Part shown: positions 34,619 through 44,702 of the stretch, piece by piece
Layout of the letters: each line of letters begins with the position of its first letter
Numbering within the stretch: the stretch's first letter is position 1
Source: Enorma massiliensis phI
Lineage (GTDB): Bacteria > Actinomycetota > Coriobacteriia > Coriobacteriales > Coriobacteriaceae
NCBI RefSeq assembly: GCF_000311845.1
Contig: NZ_HE978574.1
Coordinates: 339,467-403,466 of the forward strand
Length of the DNA: 64,000 nucleotides
Direction of reading: 5' to 3'
Translations under genes and position numbers: made by a program
The notes under the pieces: model-generated
The model's database searches: none
What the model was told of the DNA's origin: nothing
What the model saw: only the letters and a program-made list of their open reading frames with translations

Positions 34619-34719
34619 CTGATTGCCGCAATCGAGGCGTCGCCTGCTTGTTGGCGTGACTGCCGCGGATTCAACCGGTTGGGCGGGACCGAAACCTTAG
34701 AATTTCGCGTCATCGAAGC

Positions 34720-34862
34720 AAAACTCCCGCCAAAGGCTCGAATTTTATTGGGCCCGCCGGGTACAAGCGCCTGTTTGCCGGAAGAAAGCCCAGCTACAAG
34801 GGTTGCTTCCTATCGGGCTACTGCGTGGGGCGAGAGAAATTCGATCCTTTGGCGGGAGTTTT
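34720..34862. repeat. Hairpin repeat AAAACTCCCGCC family
   Basis: Arms 34720-34745 and 34837-34862 (26 bases, 25 paired), 91-base interior. The right arm ends in a T6 run so it can act as a terminator for the HAD gene. Beyond it, GACGGCGGATGTCTGCGGT is repeated twice in tandem (about 34892-34930) with degenerate copies to 34990. The region 34619-35182 has no gene. Confidence 0.75.
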
Positions 34863-35112
34863 TTGGCGGCGGGGGCAATCGGGCATATGGTGACGGCGGA
34901 TGTCTGCGGTGACGGCGGATGTCTGCGGTGGCGAGATGCCCTTGGCGGCGGGGGAGCCTGCGGTGACAGCGGGCGCCTGCGGCGGCGACAGATACTCACG
35001 AATCGCAAAAGCGCCGCGTTGTTCCTCCGGTTGGTTGCGGCAAGCGTGTCACAGCGCTAACAAGCTCCTAACACTTGTGAAGACGCGGCGATGCCGGCGC
35101 GCGTGTGAATGA

Positions 35113-35133
35113 TATTGCACGCTGTGTGCAATA
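35113..35133. promoter_or_regulatory. Perfect dyad upstream of TetR gene
   Basis: TATTGCAC-GCTGT-GTGCAATA: 8-bp perfect arms with a 5-bp centre, in the only AT-rich segment before the TetR/activase operon. Likely the operator of the downstream TetR protein (inference from position). Confidence 0.6.
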
Positions 35134-35182
35134 ATACTCAGCGCGTGAAGGAATGGGCCTTCGCACACGAGAAAGATGGTAT

Positions 35183-35998
35183 ATGGTTCCATCTGCATCA
35201 GCAGCGGTAACAGCACCTGCGGCGGAGTCGGTCCGGCAGGTGCCCCCGGCAACCCTTTCGATGGCTCCCGCGACTCCGGCGCCCGCTAAATGCGATCGCC
35301 GCAGCTTGCGTTCGCAGCGTATGCTGCGCCGGGCGCTTGCAGAGCTGGTCAGCGATGGCGAGGACGTAAATGCGGTCACGGTCGCCGCGCTCACGGAGCG
35401 CGCCGGCCTCACGCGCCGCACGTTTTACACGCATTACCGCGATATCCCTGATTTCATCGAGCAGGTCGAGGCGAACATCTTGGACGAGATTCGCGCTCGC
35501 ATCGCCCGCGTGGCCGCGGCGGATCTTGCCTCTCTGTACCGAAACATCGAGGAGCTCGAGCCCGCACCGGGCTCCGTCGAGCTGCTCGCCTATCTGAAAC
35601 GCGACGGTGCGGTGATCGGTGCGCTGCTGGGCCCGGGCGGTGACCCTGCGTTCGTCCAGCGAATCATGGATATCGCTCGCGACACGGTTGCCGATCGCAT
35701 GAAAACGGGCATCTTCCCCGGCGTGCTCGGTGCATTCTTCGACTACTACCTTGCCTACGTGGTCGCCGCGGAAATGGGCATCGTACAGAGGTGGTTCGCG
35801 AGGGGGCTGCGCGAGACCCCCGAAACGATGGCGCGCATCATGACGGTCGCGGCGTTCGTGCGCCCGGGCGACCTCTATGGCAAGCCGATTGATATCAACG
35901 TGCCGGAATACGGCATGAAGCTCATGGGGCTGAACCTCTTCGGCCCGCTAGATGACGCAACGGATGATGCTGACATCAAGGAGGACTTCAATGGTTAA
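35183..35998 (+). CDS. TetR-family regulator of activase operon
   Basis: A protein of about 271 residues. After a Pro/Ala-rich leader (to about 40), the DNA-binding domain is seen as VAALTERAGLTRRTFYTHYRDIPDFIEQVE. The effector domain resembles TetR_C types with a C-terminal extension. The start is uncertain: ATG at 35153 has AAGGA too close; ATG at 35183 has a weak GAAAG; a third lies at 35262. It overlaps the next gene by 8 bp (ATGGTTAA), so it is translationally coupled to the activase megaprotein and presumably controls the pair through the dyad at 35113-35133. Confidence 0.85.
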   Translation: MVPSASAAVTAPAAESVRQVPPATLSMAPATPAPAKCDRRSLRSQRMLRRALAELVSDGEDVNAVTVAALTERAGLTRRTFYTHYRDIPDFIEQVEANILDEIRARIARVAAADLASLYRNIEELEPAPGSVELLAYLKRDGAVIGALLGPGGDPAFVQRIMDIARDTVADRMKTGIFPGVLGAFFDYYLAYVVAAEMGIVQRWFARGLRETPETMARIMTVAAFVRPGDLYGKPIDINVPEYGMKLMGLNLFGPLDDATDDADIKEDFNG

Positions 35999-38900
35999 GA
36001 TTCCCGTGATGGGCGAAGTGGACGAGATGCCCGAGCAGGAGATGGCTGCCGAGGCGCCGGGCGCGACGGCGGGCGCGGTATCAGACGGTGCAATCTGGAA
36101 TCCTGATGCCGCAACAAGCAACCTGCATTTAGGCATCGACGTGGGATCCACCACCGTCAAGCTCGCCGTGCTGAACGATGACAACCAAATCGTCTATGCC
36201 AAGTACCAGCGGCACCACACCGACGTGCGCGCTTGCGCCCGCGACCTCTTCGTGCAGGCGGCCGCGGTGCTTCCCGAGGCGCAGATGACCTGTGCCATTA
36301 CAGGCTCCGGCGGCTTGCTCCTTTCGCAGTGGCTCGGTCTTGAGTTCGTGCAGGAGGTCATCGCGAGCAAGCGCGCCGTGGAGACCATGATTCCCCAGAC
36401 GGACGTGGCAATTGAGCTCGGCGGCGAGGACGCCAAAATCATCTACTTCGACCAGGGCATCGAGCAGCGCATGAACGGCACCTGCGCTGGTGGTACGGGC
36501 GCGTTCATCGACCAGATGGCCACGCTGCTCCACACCGACGCCTCCGGCTTGAACGAGCTCGCCAAGGGTGCCACCACCATCTACCCCATCGCGAGCCGCT
36601 GTGGCGTCTTCGCCAAGTCCGACGTGCAGCCGCTCTTGAACGAGGGCGCGCGCCAGGAGGACGTGGCCGCGTCCATCTTCCAGGCGGTGGTAACGCAGAC
36701 CATCTCGGGCCTCGCGTGCGGCCGCCCCATCCGTGGCAACGTGGCCTTCCTCGGCGGCCCGCTCCAGTATCTCTCCGAGCTGCGCGAGCGCTTCTACATC
36801 ACGCTCGAGCTTGACGAGGAACATCGCATCGTGCCCGAGAACGCGCACCTCTTCGTAGCAAGCGGCGCCGCCATGGCGCACGAGTCCGAAAAGCTCAGCA
36901 CCTTCCCCGAGCTCATTGCCGCCATTGATGCGCTCGGCGACACCCAGGGCTCCGAGGTGGCGCGCCTGGACCCGCTTTTCGCGACCGATGCCGACTACAA
37001 GGAGTTCAAGCAGCGCCACGACCGGGAAGTCGTGCCGCGCGGCGAGCTCGAGGGCTACGAGGGCCGCGTGTTCATCGGCCTGGACGCCGGTTCCACCACC
37101 ATGAAAGCCGCAATGGTGGGCGAGGACGGCCAGCTCCTCTACACCTGGTATGGCAACAACAATGGCGACATCTTGGGCACGGCCAAGACCATCATGGCCG
37201 ATTTCTACGCGCACATTCCCGCGGGCTGCACCATCGGCCATGTGACCACCACGGGTTACGGTGAGGCGCTCCTCATCGAGGCGCTCAAGGCCGACTCGGG
37301 CGAGATCGAGACCGTTGCTCACCTGCGCGGTGCGAAGGCCTTCTTGCCGGGCGTGCAGTTCATCTTGGACATCGGTGGTCAGGACATGAAGTGCCTGCGC
37401 GTGGCGGACGGCGTCATCGAGCACATCATGCTCAACGAAGCCTGCTCCTCGGGCTGCGGTTCCTTCATCGAGAGCTTCGCCGTGTCCATGGATATGGATG
37501 TCGAGCAATTCGCTCGCGAAGCCATCGGCGCCCTGCAGCCCGTCGACCTGGGCAGCCGCTGCACCGTGTTCATGAACTCCCGCGTGAAGCAGGCGCAGAA
37601 GGAAGGCGCCACGGTGGGCGACATCGCTGCGGGCCTGTCCTACTCCGTGATTAAGAACGCCCTGTTCAAGGTCATCAAACTGCGTGATCCTAAAGAGATC
37701 GGCACGCAGGTGATCGTCCAGGGCGGCACCTTCATGAGCGACGCCACCTTGCGCGCTTTCGAGCTCCTTACCGGCGTGAACGCCGTGCGTCCGGACATCG
37801 CGGGCTGCATGGGCGCTTACGGTGCGGCGCTCCTCGCGCGCGACCGCGCCGGCGCCGAGGGTACCTCGACCATCCTCTCCGCCGAAGAGATCGCCGCCCT
37901 TACCGTGACCCAGCGTCATGCACGCTGCGGCCGTTGCTCCAACAACTGCCAGCTCACCATCAACGATTTCGGTGGCGGCCGTCGTTTCATTACCGGCAAC
38001 CGCTGCGAGAAGGGCGCGGGCAACCACGCCAAGAAGCAGGAGGTGCCGAACCTCTTCGCTGCCAAGAACGACCTGCTCTTCAACCGCTCCGTGCTGGCGG
38101 AGGAGGACGCCCCGCGCGGCACCGTGGGCATCCCCCGCGCCCTCAACATGTACGAGAACTATCCGTTCTGGCATGCGTTCTTCACCAAGTTGGGTTTCCG
38201 CGTGGTGCTCTCGGACGATTCGAGCAAGAAGACCTACGACGCGGGCATCGAGTCCATGCCATCCGAGTCCGTGTGCTACCCGGCTAAGCTCAGCCACGGC
38301 CACGTGATGAACCTCATCGACAAGGACGTCGATTTCATCTGGATGCCGTGCATCCGCTGGGAGCGCAAGGAAGACCCGGCAGCGGGCAACTGCTACAACT
38401 GCCCCATCGTCATGAGCTACCCCACGGCGCTGGGCCTCAACATCGACGAGATTGCGAGCAAGAACGTCGAGTTCATGTACCCGTTCGTGCCGTATCACGA
38501 CAAGATCGAGCTCAAGCGCCGTCTGTACGAGCTCATCGCCCTCGAGCGCGTGCAGGATGCGGAGGAGGGCCGCGGCCGCGTGCGCGGGCCCAAGATCACC
38601 CGTTCCGAGATCGACGCCGCGGTGAACGCTGCCTACGAGGAGGACGCGCGCTTCCATGAGCGCATCCAGGAGATGGGAGAGGAGGCCATTCACTGGATTG
38701 AAGAGCACGGCGGCCACGGCATCGTGCTCGCCGGGCGCCCGTACCACAACGACCCGGAGATCAACCATGCTCTGCCCGAGCTCATCACGAGCTTCGGCTT
38801 CGCGGTGCTCACGGAGGATTCCGTCGCGCACCTCGTGAAACCCGACCGCCCCATCCGCGTGGTCGACCAGTGGATGTTCCACAGCCGCCTCTACCGTGCG

Positions 38901-40700
38901 GCTAAGCTCGTGACGCTTCGCAACGACTTGGACCTCATCCAGCTCAATTCCTTCGGCTGCGGCCTTGACGCGCTCACCACCGATCAGGTGCAGGAGATTC
39001 TTGAGGGTTCCGGCAAGATCTACACCGTGCTCAAGATCGACGAGGTCTCGAACCTCGGCGCTGCGCGCATCCGCATCCGCTCGCTCATGGCTGCCTTGAA
39101 GGACCAGGAGGCGGAGCGCGCCGCTGAGGCCGCCCGCGCCGGCGAGGCCTACGAGCAGGGCGACGCCGCCCCCGTGGCGCCGAGCGAGGATGCCCCGGCA
39201 TTCTCTACGCACAAGTACGCACTCTCCGCGCAGCGCCGCGCCAACTCGGCCGCCTTCCCCAAGGTGCAGTTCACCGAGGAGATGCGCGAGGAGGGCTACA
39301 CCATTCTCTGCCCGCAGATGGCGCCCATCCACTTCGACCTGGTCAAAGAGGTTATGAAGGCGGCGGGTTACAACTTCGTGCTGCTGCCCTCTACCGACCG
39401 CGGCGCCGTGGAGGCGGGCCTGCGCTATGTGAACAACGACATCTGCTACCCGTCGATCCTCGTGACCGGCCAGATCATGGAGGCTATCGAGAGCGGCAAG
39501 TACGACCTTAACCGCACCGCCGTGATCATCTCGCAGACGGGCGGCGGCTGCCGCGCCACCAACTACATCGCGCTCATCCGCAAGGCGCTGCGCGAGAGCG
39601 GTAATCCTCAGGTGCCGGTGATCAGCCTGGCCGCGGTGAAGCTCGACGAGCAGAACCCCGGCTTCAAGCTCACGCCGAACCTCCTCAAGGCCGCCGTGTA
39701 CTGCGTGCTCTTCGGCGACGTGATGATGCAGATGCTCTACCGCACGCGCCCGTACGAGGCCACGCCGGGCTCTGCCAACGCGCTCTTCGAGGAATACATG
39801 GAGCGCGCCCGCAAGCTCGCGCCCAAGTTCACGCGCCGTTCGTTCACGCGGCTCTCGCGCGAGGCGATCCGCGCGTTCGATACGCTGCCGCTCGTGGGCG
39901 AGGGCACCAAGCCGCGCGTGGGCGTAGTAGGCGAGATTCTCGTCAAATTCCACCCCACGGCTAACAACCACGTGGTCGAGGTCATTGAGTCCGAGGGCTG
40001 CGAGGCCGTGGTGCCGGGGCTCCTCGACTTCTTCCTGTATTCCATGTCGAATGCCAAGGTGCAGAAGGACGAGCTGGGGAGCTCCGCTGCATCGCGAGCC
40101 ACCATGGATGCCGTTATCGGCCTGGTCGACTGGATGCGCAAGCCCGTGGACGAGCTGCTGGAGCGGAGTGCCCGGTTCGAGCGCCCCGAGCCCATTAGCG
40201 TGATGGCTCAGAAGGCCACGCAGGTTCTTTCGCTTTGCAACAACATGGGCGAAGGGTGGTTGCTTACGGCCGAGATGCTCGACCTCATCGACCACGGCGC
40301 GCCGAACATCATCTGCACGCAGCCGTTCGCATGCCTGCCGAACCACGTGGTGGGCAAGGCCGTGATCAAGGAGCTGCGCCGGCAGCATCCCGAGAGCAAC
40401 ATCGTGGCCGTGGACTACGACCCGGGTGCTTCGGAGGTGAACCAGCTCAACCGCATCAAGCTCATGATCAGCGTGGCGAAGGAGAACCTGCGCGCAGGGA
40501 AGGGCTTCACCATGGAGAGCGTGAAGCCGCTTGCGATGGATATGGATGACAGCAAGTTTCGGCCGTATCACGGAGATGATGCGGGGAGTGGCGCGCGCGG
40601 CGGTGCCGGCGCGGCCGGCGGCTCGTGTTCTGCGTGCGGTGCCGTTACCGATGACGCCGTGGCGGCCGTGGCCGAGCGTTTGGGCGAGGGAGTCAAGTAG
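35991..40700 (+). CDS. Acyl-CoA dehydratase activase/dehydratase-like megaprotein
   Basis: A 1569-residue protein. Two BadF/BadG/HgdC-type ATPase units occur in tandem: unit 1 with LGIDVGSTTVKLAVL (about 46), ELGGEDAK (141) and TCAGGTGAF (164); unit 2 with GLDAGSTTMKA (362), DIGGQDMK (460) and NEACSSGCGSF (482). A cysteine cluster follows (CGRCSNNC near 645), then a DUF2229-type region (ESVCYPAKLSHGH near 758, CYNCPI) and a C-terminal HgdB-like half (LCPQMAPIHFDLV near 1106, ISQTGGGCRATNY near 1180). These activases use ATP to drive electrons into 2-hydroxyacyl-CoA dehydratases; the fused substrate is unknown. AAGGAGG before the ATG at 35991 excludes the earlier in-frame ATG. Last ~40 residues are Gly/Ala-rich. 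Confidence 0.9.
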   Translation: MVKIPVMGEVDEMPEQEMAAEAPGATAGAVSDGAIWNPDAATSNLHLGIDVGSTTVKLAVLNDDNQIVYAKYQRHHTDVRACARDLFVQAAAVLPEAQMTCAITGSGGLLLSQWLGLEFVQEVIASKRAVETMIPQTDVAIELGGEDAKIIYFDQGIEQRMNGTCAGGTGAFIDQMATLLHTDASGLNELAKGATTIYPIASRCGVFAKSDVQPLLNEGARQEDVAASIFQAVVTQTISGLACGRPIRGNVAFLGGPLQYLSELRERFYITLELDEEHRIVPENAHLFVASGAAMAHESEKLSTFPELIAAIDALGDTQGSEVARLDPLFATDADYKEFKQRHDREVVPRGELEGYEGRVFIGLDAGSTTMKAAMVGEDGQLLYTWYGNNNGDILGTAKTIMADFYAHIPAGCTIGHVTTTGYGEALLIEALKADSGEIETVAHLRGAKAFLPGVQFILDIGGQDMKCLRVADGVIEHIMLNEACSSGCGSFIESFAVSMDMDVEQFAREAIGALQPVDLGSRCTVFMNSRVKQAQKEGATVGDIAAGLSYSVIKNALFKVIKLRDPKEIGTQVIVQGGTFMSDATLRAFELLTGVNAVRPDIAGCMGAYGAALLARDRAGAEGTSTILSAEEIAALTVTQRHARCGRCSNNCQLTINDFGGGRRFITGNRCEKGAGNHAKKQEVPNLFAAKNDLLFNRSVLAEEDAPRGTVGIPRALNMYENYPFWHAFFTKLGFRVVLSDDSSKKTYDAGIESMPSESVCYPAKLSHGHVMNLIDKDVDFIWMPCIRWERKEDPAAGNCYNCPIVMSYPTALGLNIDEIASKNVEFMYPFVPYHDKIELKRRLYELIALERVQDAEEGRGRVRGPKITRSEIDAAVNAAYEEDARFHERIQEMGEEAIHWIEEHGGHGIVLAGRPYHNDPEINHALPELITSFGFAVLTEDSVAHLVKPDRPIRVVDQWMFHSRLYRAAKLVTLRNDLDLIQLNSFGCGLDALTTDQVQEILEGSGKIYTVLKIDEVSNLGAARIRIRSLMAALKDQEAERAAEAARAGEAYEQGDAAPVAPSEDAPAFSTHKYALSAQRRANSAAFPKVQFTEEMREEGYTILCPQMAPIHFDLVKEVMKAAGYNFVLLPSTDRGAVEAGLRYVNNDICYPSILVTGQIMEAIESGKYDLNRTAVIISQTGGGCRATNYIALIRKALRESGNPQVPVISLAAVKLDEQNPGFKLTPNLLKAAVYCVLFGDVMMQMLYRTRPYEATPGSANALFEEYMERARKLAPKFTRRSFTRLSREAIRAFDTLPLVGEGTKPRVGVVGEILVKFHPTANNHVVEVIESEGCEAVVPGLLDFFLYSMSNAKVQKDELGSSAASRATMDAVIGLVDWMRKPVDELLERSARFERPEPISVMAQKATQVLSLCNNMGEGWLLTAEMLDLIDHGAPNIICTQPFACLPNHVVGKAVIKELRRQHPESNIVAVDYDPGASEVNQLNRIKLMISVAKENLRAGKGFTMESVKPLAMDMDDSKFRPYHGDDAGSGARGGAGAAGGSCSACGAVTDDAVAAVAERLGEGVK

Positions 40701-40993
40701 CGCTGCCGGTGCCCGACGATGCTGCCGGCGCCGGGCGGTGCCAGGCGGTGCCGCTTCTCTCGGTTGGGGCGGGCGGCGCCGCTACTTTCAGCTGGGTCGG
40801 GTGATGCCGCTTTCAGCCGTCTGCGGGCGGCGCTGCTACCTCCTGATGATGTCGGGCGCCCCCCTTGCGAAGGCGCTCCCCTTTGCATGGGCGCCCGATT
40901 TTGGGCGGAGCCGGCTGCGGGGGCGCTTCTCTTTGCGGAGGGTGCCCGCTCCGGGCGGCGTTCTCGGGCGTAAAAACGACAAAATGAATCTTT

Positions 40994-41051
40994 CATGCCG
41001 AATTACGCAATAAGGAGCATTTTTCTCCGTCTTATTGCGTAATTCGGCATG
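40994..41051. repeat. Family E hairpin, copy 1
   Basis: Perfect 21-bp arms (40994-41014 and 41031-41051, beginning CATGCCGAATTACGCAATAA), loop including ATTTTT. It stands 45 bp before the AbiEi-like gene and 293 bp after the activase gene. The 290 bp before it (40701-40990) hold imperfect GC-rich repeats (GCTGCCGGTGCC, GGCGGCGCCGCT) and no gene. Copy 2 at 45764-45837 differs by matched changes on both arms. Confidence 0.9.
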
Positions 41052-41096
41052 TAGAATGAGCGCTACAAACTCAGTCTCGTGGTCGGGGGTGGCGCT

Positions 41097-42113
41097 ATGC
41101 GGAGGTCGAAGCGCTGGGCGGAGCTTGAGCAGCTCATTCGTGATGAGCAAGGGCGTGGCAGGTGCTTTGCCGCGCGCGACCGGAATGAGGTGCAGCTGTT
41201 GCGGCGGCACGTTGCTCAGGGTGTCGTGGTGGAGCCGTTCCCACGTCTGTTCGCAACGAACGACTACTGGAATGCGCTGCGGCCCGATGCGCGGCACCTT
41301 CATATCGTGCGGGCGCTTGCTGCACGCGACCAGGATATAGTGTTCTGCTCCCATAGCGCGGCGCTCATCCATGGCCTGCCCGTCTCCTACCATCTTCTCG
41401 ATGCGGTTCATTGCGTTACGAAGGCATCCGCGCCGTCAAAGAGCCGAGGCATGCTCAAGCGGCATGGCATGACGCCACACGAGATTACCTGCGTCGATGG
41501 TGTGCGTGTGATATCGCTGGTAGAGGCCGCGGTGGATAGTATGGCGTCGGCGCCGTTTGCAGATGCGCTGGCGGTGGCGGATGGGCTGCTCCGCACGTTC
41601 GATATCGATCGGGACGTTCTGAAATTCATCGTTGAGGAGCTTTCCGGATCGAAGCATGGCGCCGCGATTGCTCGGCGTGCCGCGGCTTTTGCCGATGGAA
41701 GGGCAGAGAGCGGCGGCGAGTCGATTGCGCGCGCCGTGATGATTGAGGCGGGCATGCCTCCGTCTGATATCCAGCCTGCATTCTCGGATCCTGTTGAGCC
41801 CTGGCGAGAGGTGCGGCCAGATTTCCTCTTCCTTCTGAAAGACGGATCTGCGGCCTTGGGTGAACTCGACGGATTGGATAAGTATGACGACCCCGAACTC
41901 ACACAGGGGCGGAGCACGACTGAGGTGCTCGCGCGTGAGCGTCGGCGCGAGTCGCATCTAACGCTGCTCGGCATGCCGGTGGTGCGGTTTTCCATGCATG
42001 ACGTTCTCACTTCGGGTCGGCTTGTCTATCTGCTCTCCGTGGGAGGCGTTACGCCTTCCACGCTCGCTCCGGGCGACTATCGAGCGACCGGCGACGGCAG
42101 GACGAAGAAGTAG
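41097..42113 (+). CDS. AbiEi-like / DUF559-like protein
   Basis: A 338-residue soluble protein of a type common in actinobacteria and often labelled AbiEi-family antitoxin-like. The N-terminal half has a winged-helix look (LEQLIRDEQGRGRCFAARD, CSHSAALIHGLP as in AbiEi). The C-terminal part (PDFLFLLKDGSAALGELDGLDKYDD, then RERRRESHLTLLGMPVVRF) resembles the Vsr/DUF559 nuclease-like fold with acidic and Lys residues. GGGGGTGG precedes the ATG. No AbiEii toxin gene is adjacent. A strong palindrome lies just upstream. The tet(W) cassette begins immediately after its stop. Confidence 0.75.
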   Translation: MRRSKRWAELEQLIRDEQGRGRCFAARDRNEVQLLRRHVAQGVVVEPFPRLFATNDYWNALRPDARHLHIVRALAARDQDIVFCSHSAALIHGLPVSYHLLDAVHCVTKASAPSKSRGMLKRHGMTPHEITCVDGVRVISLVEAAVDSMASAPFADALAVADGLLRTFDIDRDVLKFIVEELSGSKHGAAIARRAAAFADGRAESGGESIARAVMIEAGMPPSDIQPAFSDPVEPWREVRPDFLFLLKDGSAALGELDGLDKYDDPELTQGRSTTEVLARERRRESHLTLLGMPVVRFSMHDVLTSGRLVYLLSVGGVTPSTLAPGDYRATGDGRTKK

Positions 42114-42470
42114 TTGACAAGCCCGCTACAAATGCTCATGTACGGTAAAGAAGCAAGCAACCGAAAACAATAGATAGACCGCCAGCACTACACTATTCCG
42201 AACCAAAGACCAAAAGATAAGCATTTTGAGAAAATCTAAACTTTTGGATTTTCCTACAATGCCGACTACGGCGGAATCCCTCCCACTCCTTATATATTTC
42301 TTTCTGTATACATTGAATTTGTATTTAGTAAAATGCAGACAACACCACGGATCGGCTTTTGGCTGGACAATTCCAACCAAACACCGCAGCAGACAGTAGA
42401 AACCATTCTGAACGTTAGGAAGCCGGTATGATTGTTACATATAAGGGGAAGAAAAATTTCTTTTAGATAC

Positions 42471-42499
42471 TTGTTTTCCTAAAACTGATGTGATATAAT
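42471..42499 (+). promoter_or_regulatory. tet(W) promoter
   Basis: TTGTTT (42471-42476), 17-bp spacer, TATAAT (42494-42499) preceded by TGA, giving an extended -10 element. Transcription would start about 20 bp before the leader peptide. Confidence 0.85.
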
Positions 42500-42528
42500 A
42501 ATTCAATAACAGAAAAGGAGTAAAAAAT

Positions 42529-42552
42529 ATGCGGCAAGGTATTCTTAAATAA
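42529..42552 (+). CDS. tet(W) leader peptide
   Basis: Seven-residue frame MRQGILK preceded by AAGGAG eight bases upstream. Its codons (42533-42550) also form one arm of a long stem with 42623-42642 (GGCAAGGTATTCTTAAAT with ATTTAAGAATACTTTTGCC), so ribosome position on the leader would decide the RNA fold downstream. This is the design known for tet(M)-type genes. Confidence 0.65.
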   Translation: MRQGILK

Positions 42553-42588
42553 AACTATAATCAAATAGTGGGAACAAAGGATTATGAT

Positions 42589-42744
42589 AGTCCCTTTTGT
42601 AGGGGCTTAGTTTTTTGTACCCAATTTAAGAATACTTTTGCCTTATCAATTTTGACATATCCCCAAAAACAGCACTCACAAACAGGTGTATGTCCGCAAA
42701 TTATCATCCCCAGTGGTAAAAGTATTTTACTGCTGGGGATTTTT
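42589..42744 (+). promoter_or_regulatory. tet(W) transcription attenuator
   Basis: Terminator 1: AGTCCC/GGGGCT stem (42589-42607) then T6 at 42611-42616. Terminator 2: 14-base stem (42708-42721 with 42725-42738, 12 paired) followed by ATTTTT. Between them lies the 3' arm that can pair with the leader peptide coding region. Stalling of tetracycline-inhibited ribosomes on the leader would change pairing and allow read-through into tet(W). Confidence 0.75.
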
Positions 42745-42778
42745 ATGCCCTTCGGGGCAGTAAAGGGAGGACAATCAC

Positions 42779-44698
42779 ATGAAAATAATCAATATTGGAA
42801 TTCTTGCCCATGTAGACGCTGGAAAGACGACCTTGACGGAGAGCCTGCTATATGCCAGCGGAGCCATTTCAGAACCGGGGAGCGTCGAAAAAGGGACAAC
42901 GAGGACGGACACCATGTTTTTGGAGCGGCAGCGTGGGATTACCATTCAAGCGGCAGTCACTTCCTTCCAGTGGCACAGATGTAAAGTCAACATTGTGGAT
43001 ACGCCCGGCCACATGGATTTTTTGGCGGAGGTGTACCGCTCTTTGGCTGTTTTAGATGGGGCCATCTTGGTGATCTCCGCTAAAGATGGCGTGCAGGCCC
43101 AGACCCGTATTCTGTTCCATGCCCTGCGGAAAATGAACATTCCCACCGTTATCTTTATCAACAAGATCGACCAGGCTGGCGTTGATTTGCAGAGCGTGGT
43201 TCAGTCTGTTCGGGATAAGCTCTCCGCCGATATTATCATCAAGCAGACGGTGTCGCTGTCCCCGGAAATAGTCCTGGAGGAAAATACCGACATAGAAGCA
43301 TGGGATGCGGTCATCGAAAATAACGATAAATTATTGGAAAAGTATATCGCAGGAGAACCAATCAGCCGGGAAAAACTTGTGCGGGAGGAACAGCGGCGGG
43401 TTCAAGACGCCTCCCTGTTCCCGGTCTATTATGGCAGCGCCAAAAAGGGCCTTGGCATTCAACCGTTGATGGATGCGGTGACAGGGCTGTTCCAACCGAT
43501 TGGGGAACAGGGGAGCGCCGCCCTATGCGGCAGCGTTTTCAAGGTGGAGTATACAGATTGCGGCCAGCGGCGTGTCTATCTACGGCTATACAGCGGAACG
43601 CTGCGCCTGCGGGATACGGTGGCCCTGGCCGGGAGAGAAAAGCTGAAAATCACAGAGATGCGTATTCCATCCAAAGGGGAAATTGTTCGGACAGACACCG
43701 CTTATCCGGGTGAAATTGTTATCCTTCCCAGCGACAGCGTGAGGTTAAACGATGTATTAGGGGACCCAACCCGGCTCCCTCGTAAAAGGTGGCGTGAGGA
43801 CCCCCTCCCCATGCTGCGGACGTCGATTGCGCCGAAAACGGCAGCGCAAAGAGAACGGCTGCTGGACGCTCTTACGCAACTTGCGGATACTGACCCGCTT
43901 TTGCGCTGCGAGGTGGATTCCATCACCCATGAGATCATTCTTTCTTTTTTGGGCCGGGTGCAGTTGGAGGTTGTTTCCGCTTTGCTGTCGGAAAAATACA
44001 AGCTTGAAACAGTGGTAAAGGAACCCACCGTCATTTATATGGAGCGGCCGCTCAAAGCAGCCAGCCACACCATCCATATCGAGGTGCCGCCCAACCCGTT
44101 TTGGGCATCCATCGGACTGTCTGTTACACCACTCCCGCTTGGCTCCGGTGTACAATACGAGAGCCGGGTTTCGCTGGGATACTTGAACCAGAGTTTTCAA
44201 AACGCTGTCAGGGATGGTATCCGTTACGGGCTGGAGCAGGGCTTGTTCGGCTGGAACGTAACGGACTGTAAGATTTGCTTTGAATACGGGCTTTATTACA
44301 GTCCGGTCAGCACGCCGGCGGACTTCCGCTCATTGGCCCCGATTGTATTGGAACAGGCATTGAAGGAATCAGGGACGCAACTGCTGGAACCTTATCTCTC
44401 CTTCACCCTCTATGCGCCCCGGGAATATCTTTCCAGGGCTTATCATGATGCACCGAAATACTGTGCCACCATCGAAACGGTCCAGGTAAAAAAGGATGAA
44501 GTTGTCTTTACTGGCGAGATTCCCGCCCGCTGTATACAGGCATACCGTACTGATCTGGCCTTTTACACCAACGGGCAGAGCGTATGCCTTACAGAACTGA
44601 AAGGGTATCAGGCCGCTGTCGGCAAGCCAGTCATCCAGCCCCGCCGTCCAAACAGCCGCCTGGACAAGGTGCGCTATATGTTTCAGAAGATAATGTAA
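42779..44698 (+). CDS. tet(W): Tetracycline resistance ribosomal protection protein Tet(W)
   Basis: A 639-residue elongation-factor-G-like GTPase that releases tetracycline from the ribosome. GTPase motifs AHVDAGKTT (10-18), DTPGH (74-78) and NKID (128-131) are intact, and the sequence agrees closely with Tet(W) as I recall it, including the full length, so the gene should be functional. GGGAGG is eight bases upstream. AT-richer and with firmicute-like codon use relative to neighbours, a sign of transfer. Controlled by the upstream attenuator. Tet(W) is widespread in gut bacteria including bifidobacteria and clostridia. Confidence 0.96.
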   Translation: MKIINIGILAHVDAGKTTLTESLLYASGAISEPGSVEKGTTRTDTMFLERQRGITIQAAVTSFQWHRCKVNIVDTPGHMDFLAEVYRSLAVLDGAILVISAKDGVQAQTRILFHALRKMNIPTVIFINKIDQAGVDLQSVVQSVRDKLSADIIIKQTVSLSPEIVLEENTDIEAWDAVIENNDKLLEKYIAGEPISREKLVREEQRRVQDASLFPVYYGSAKKGLGIQPLMDAVTGLFQPIGEQGSAALCGSVFKVEYTDCGQRRVYLRLYSGTLRLRDTVALAGREKLKITEMRIPSKGEIVRTDTAYPGEIVILPSDSVRLNDVLGDPTRLPRKRWREDPLPMLRTSIAPKTAAQRERLLDALTQLADTDPLLRCEVDSITHEIILSFLGRVQLEVVSALLSEKYKLETVVKEPTVIYMERPLKAASHTIHIEVPPNPFWASIGLSVTPLPLGSGVQYESRVSLGYLNQSFQNAVRDGIRYGLEQGLFGWNVTDCKICFEYGLYYSPVSTPADFRSLAPIVLEQALKESGTQLLEPYLSFTLYAPREYLSRAYHDAPKYCATIETVQVKKDEVVFTGEIPARCIQAYRTDLAFYTNGQSVCLTELKGYQAAVGKPVIQPRRPNSRLDKVRYMFQKIM

Positions 44699-44702
44699 CG
44701 TC

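Noticed and set aside
36129..40571. Very long open frame antisense to the activase megaprotein
   Set aside because: High GC and codon bias leave the antisense frame open; its translation is His/Val/Arg/Leu-rich without any family motif, while the plus strand has clear ATPase and Fe-S motifs.
42126..42380. 84-codon minus-strand frame left of tet(W)
   Set aside because: No ribosome site or homology; it lies in the AT-rich leader of the cassette and is best seen as chance.
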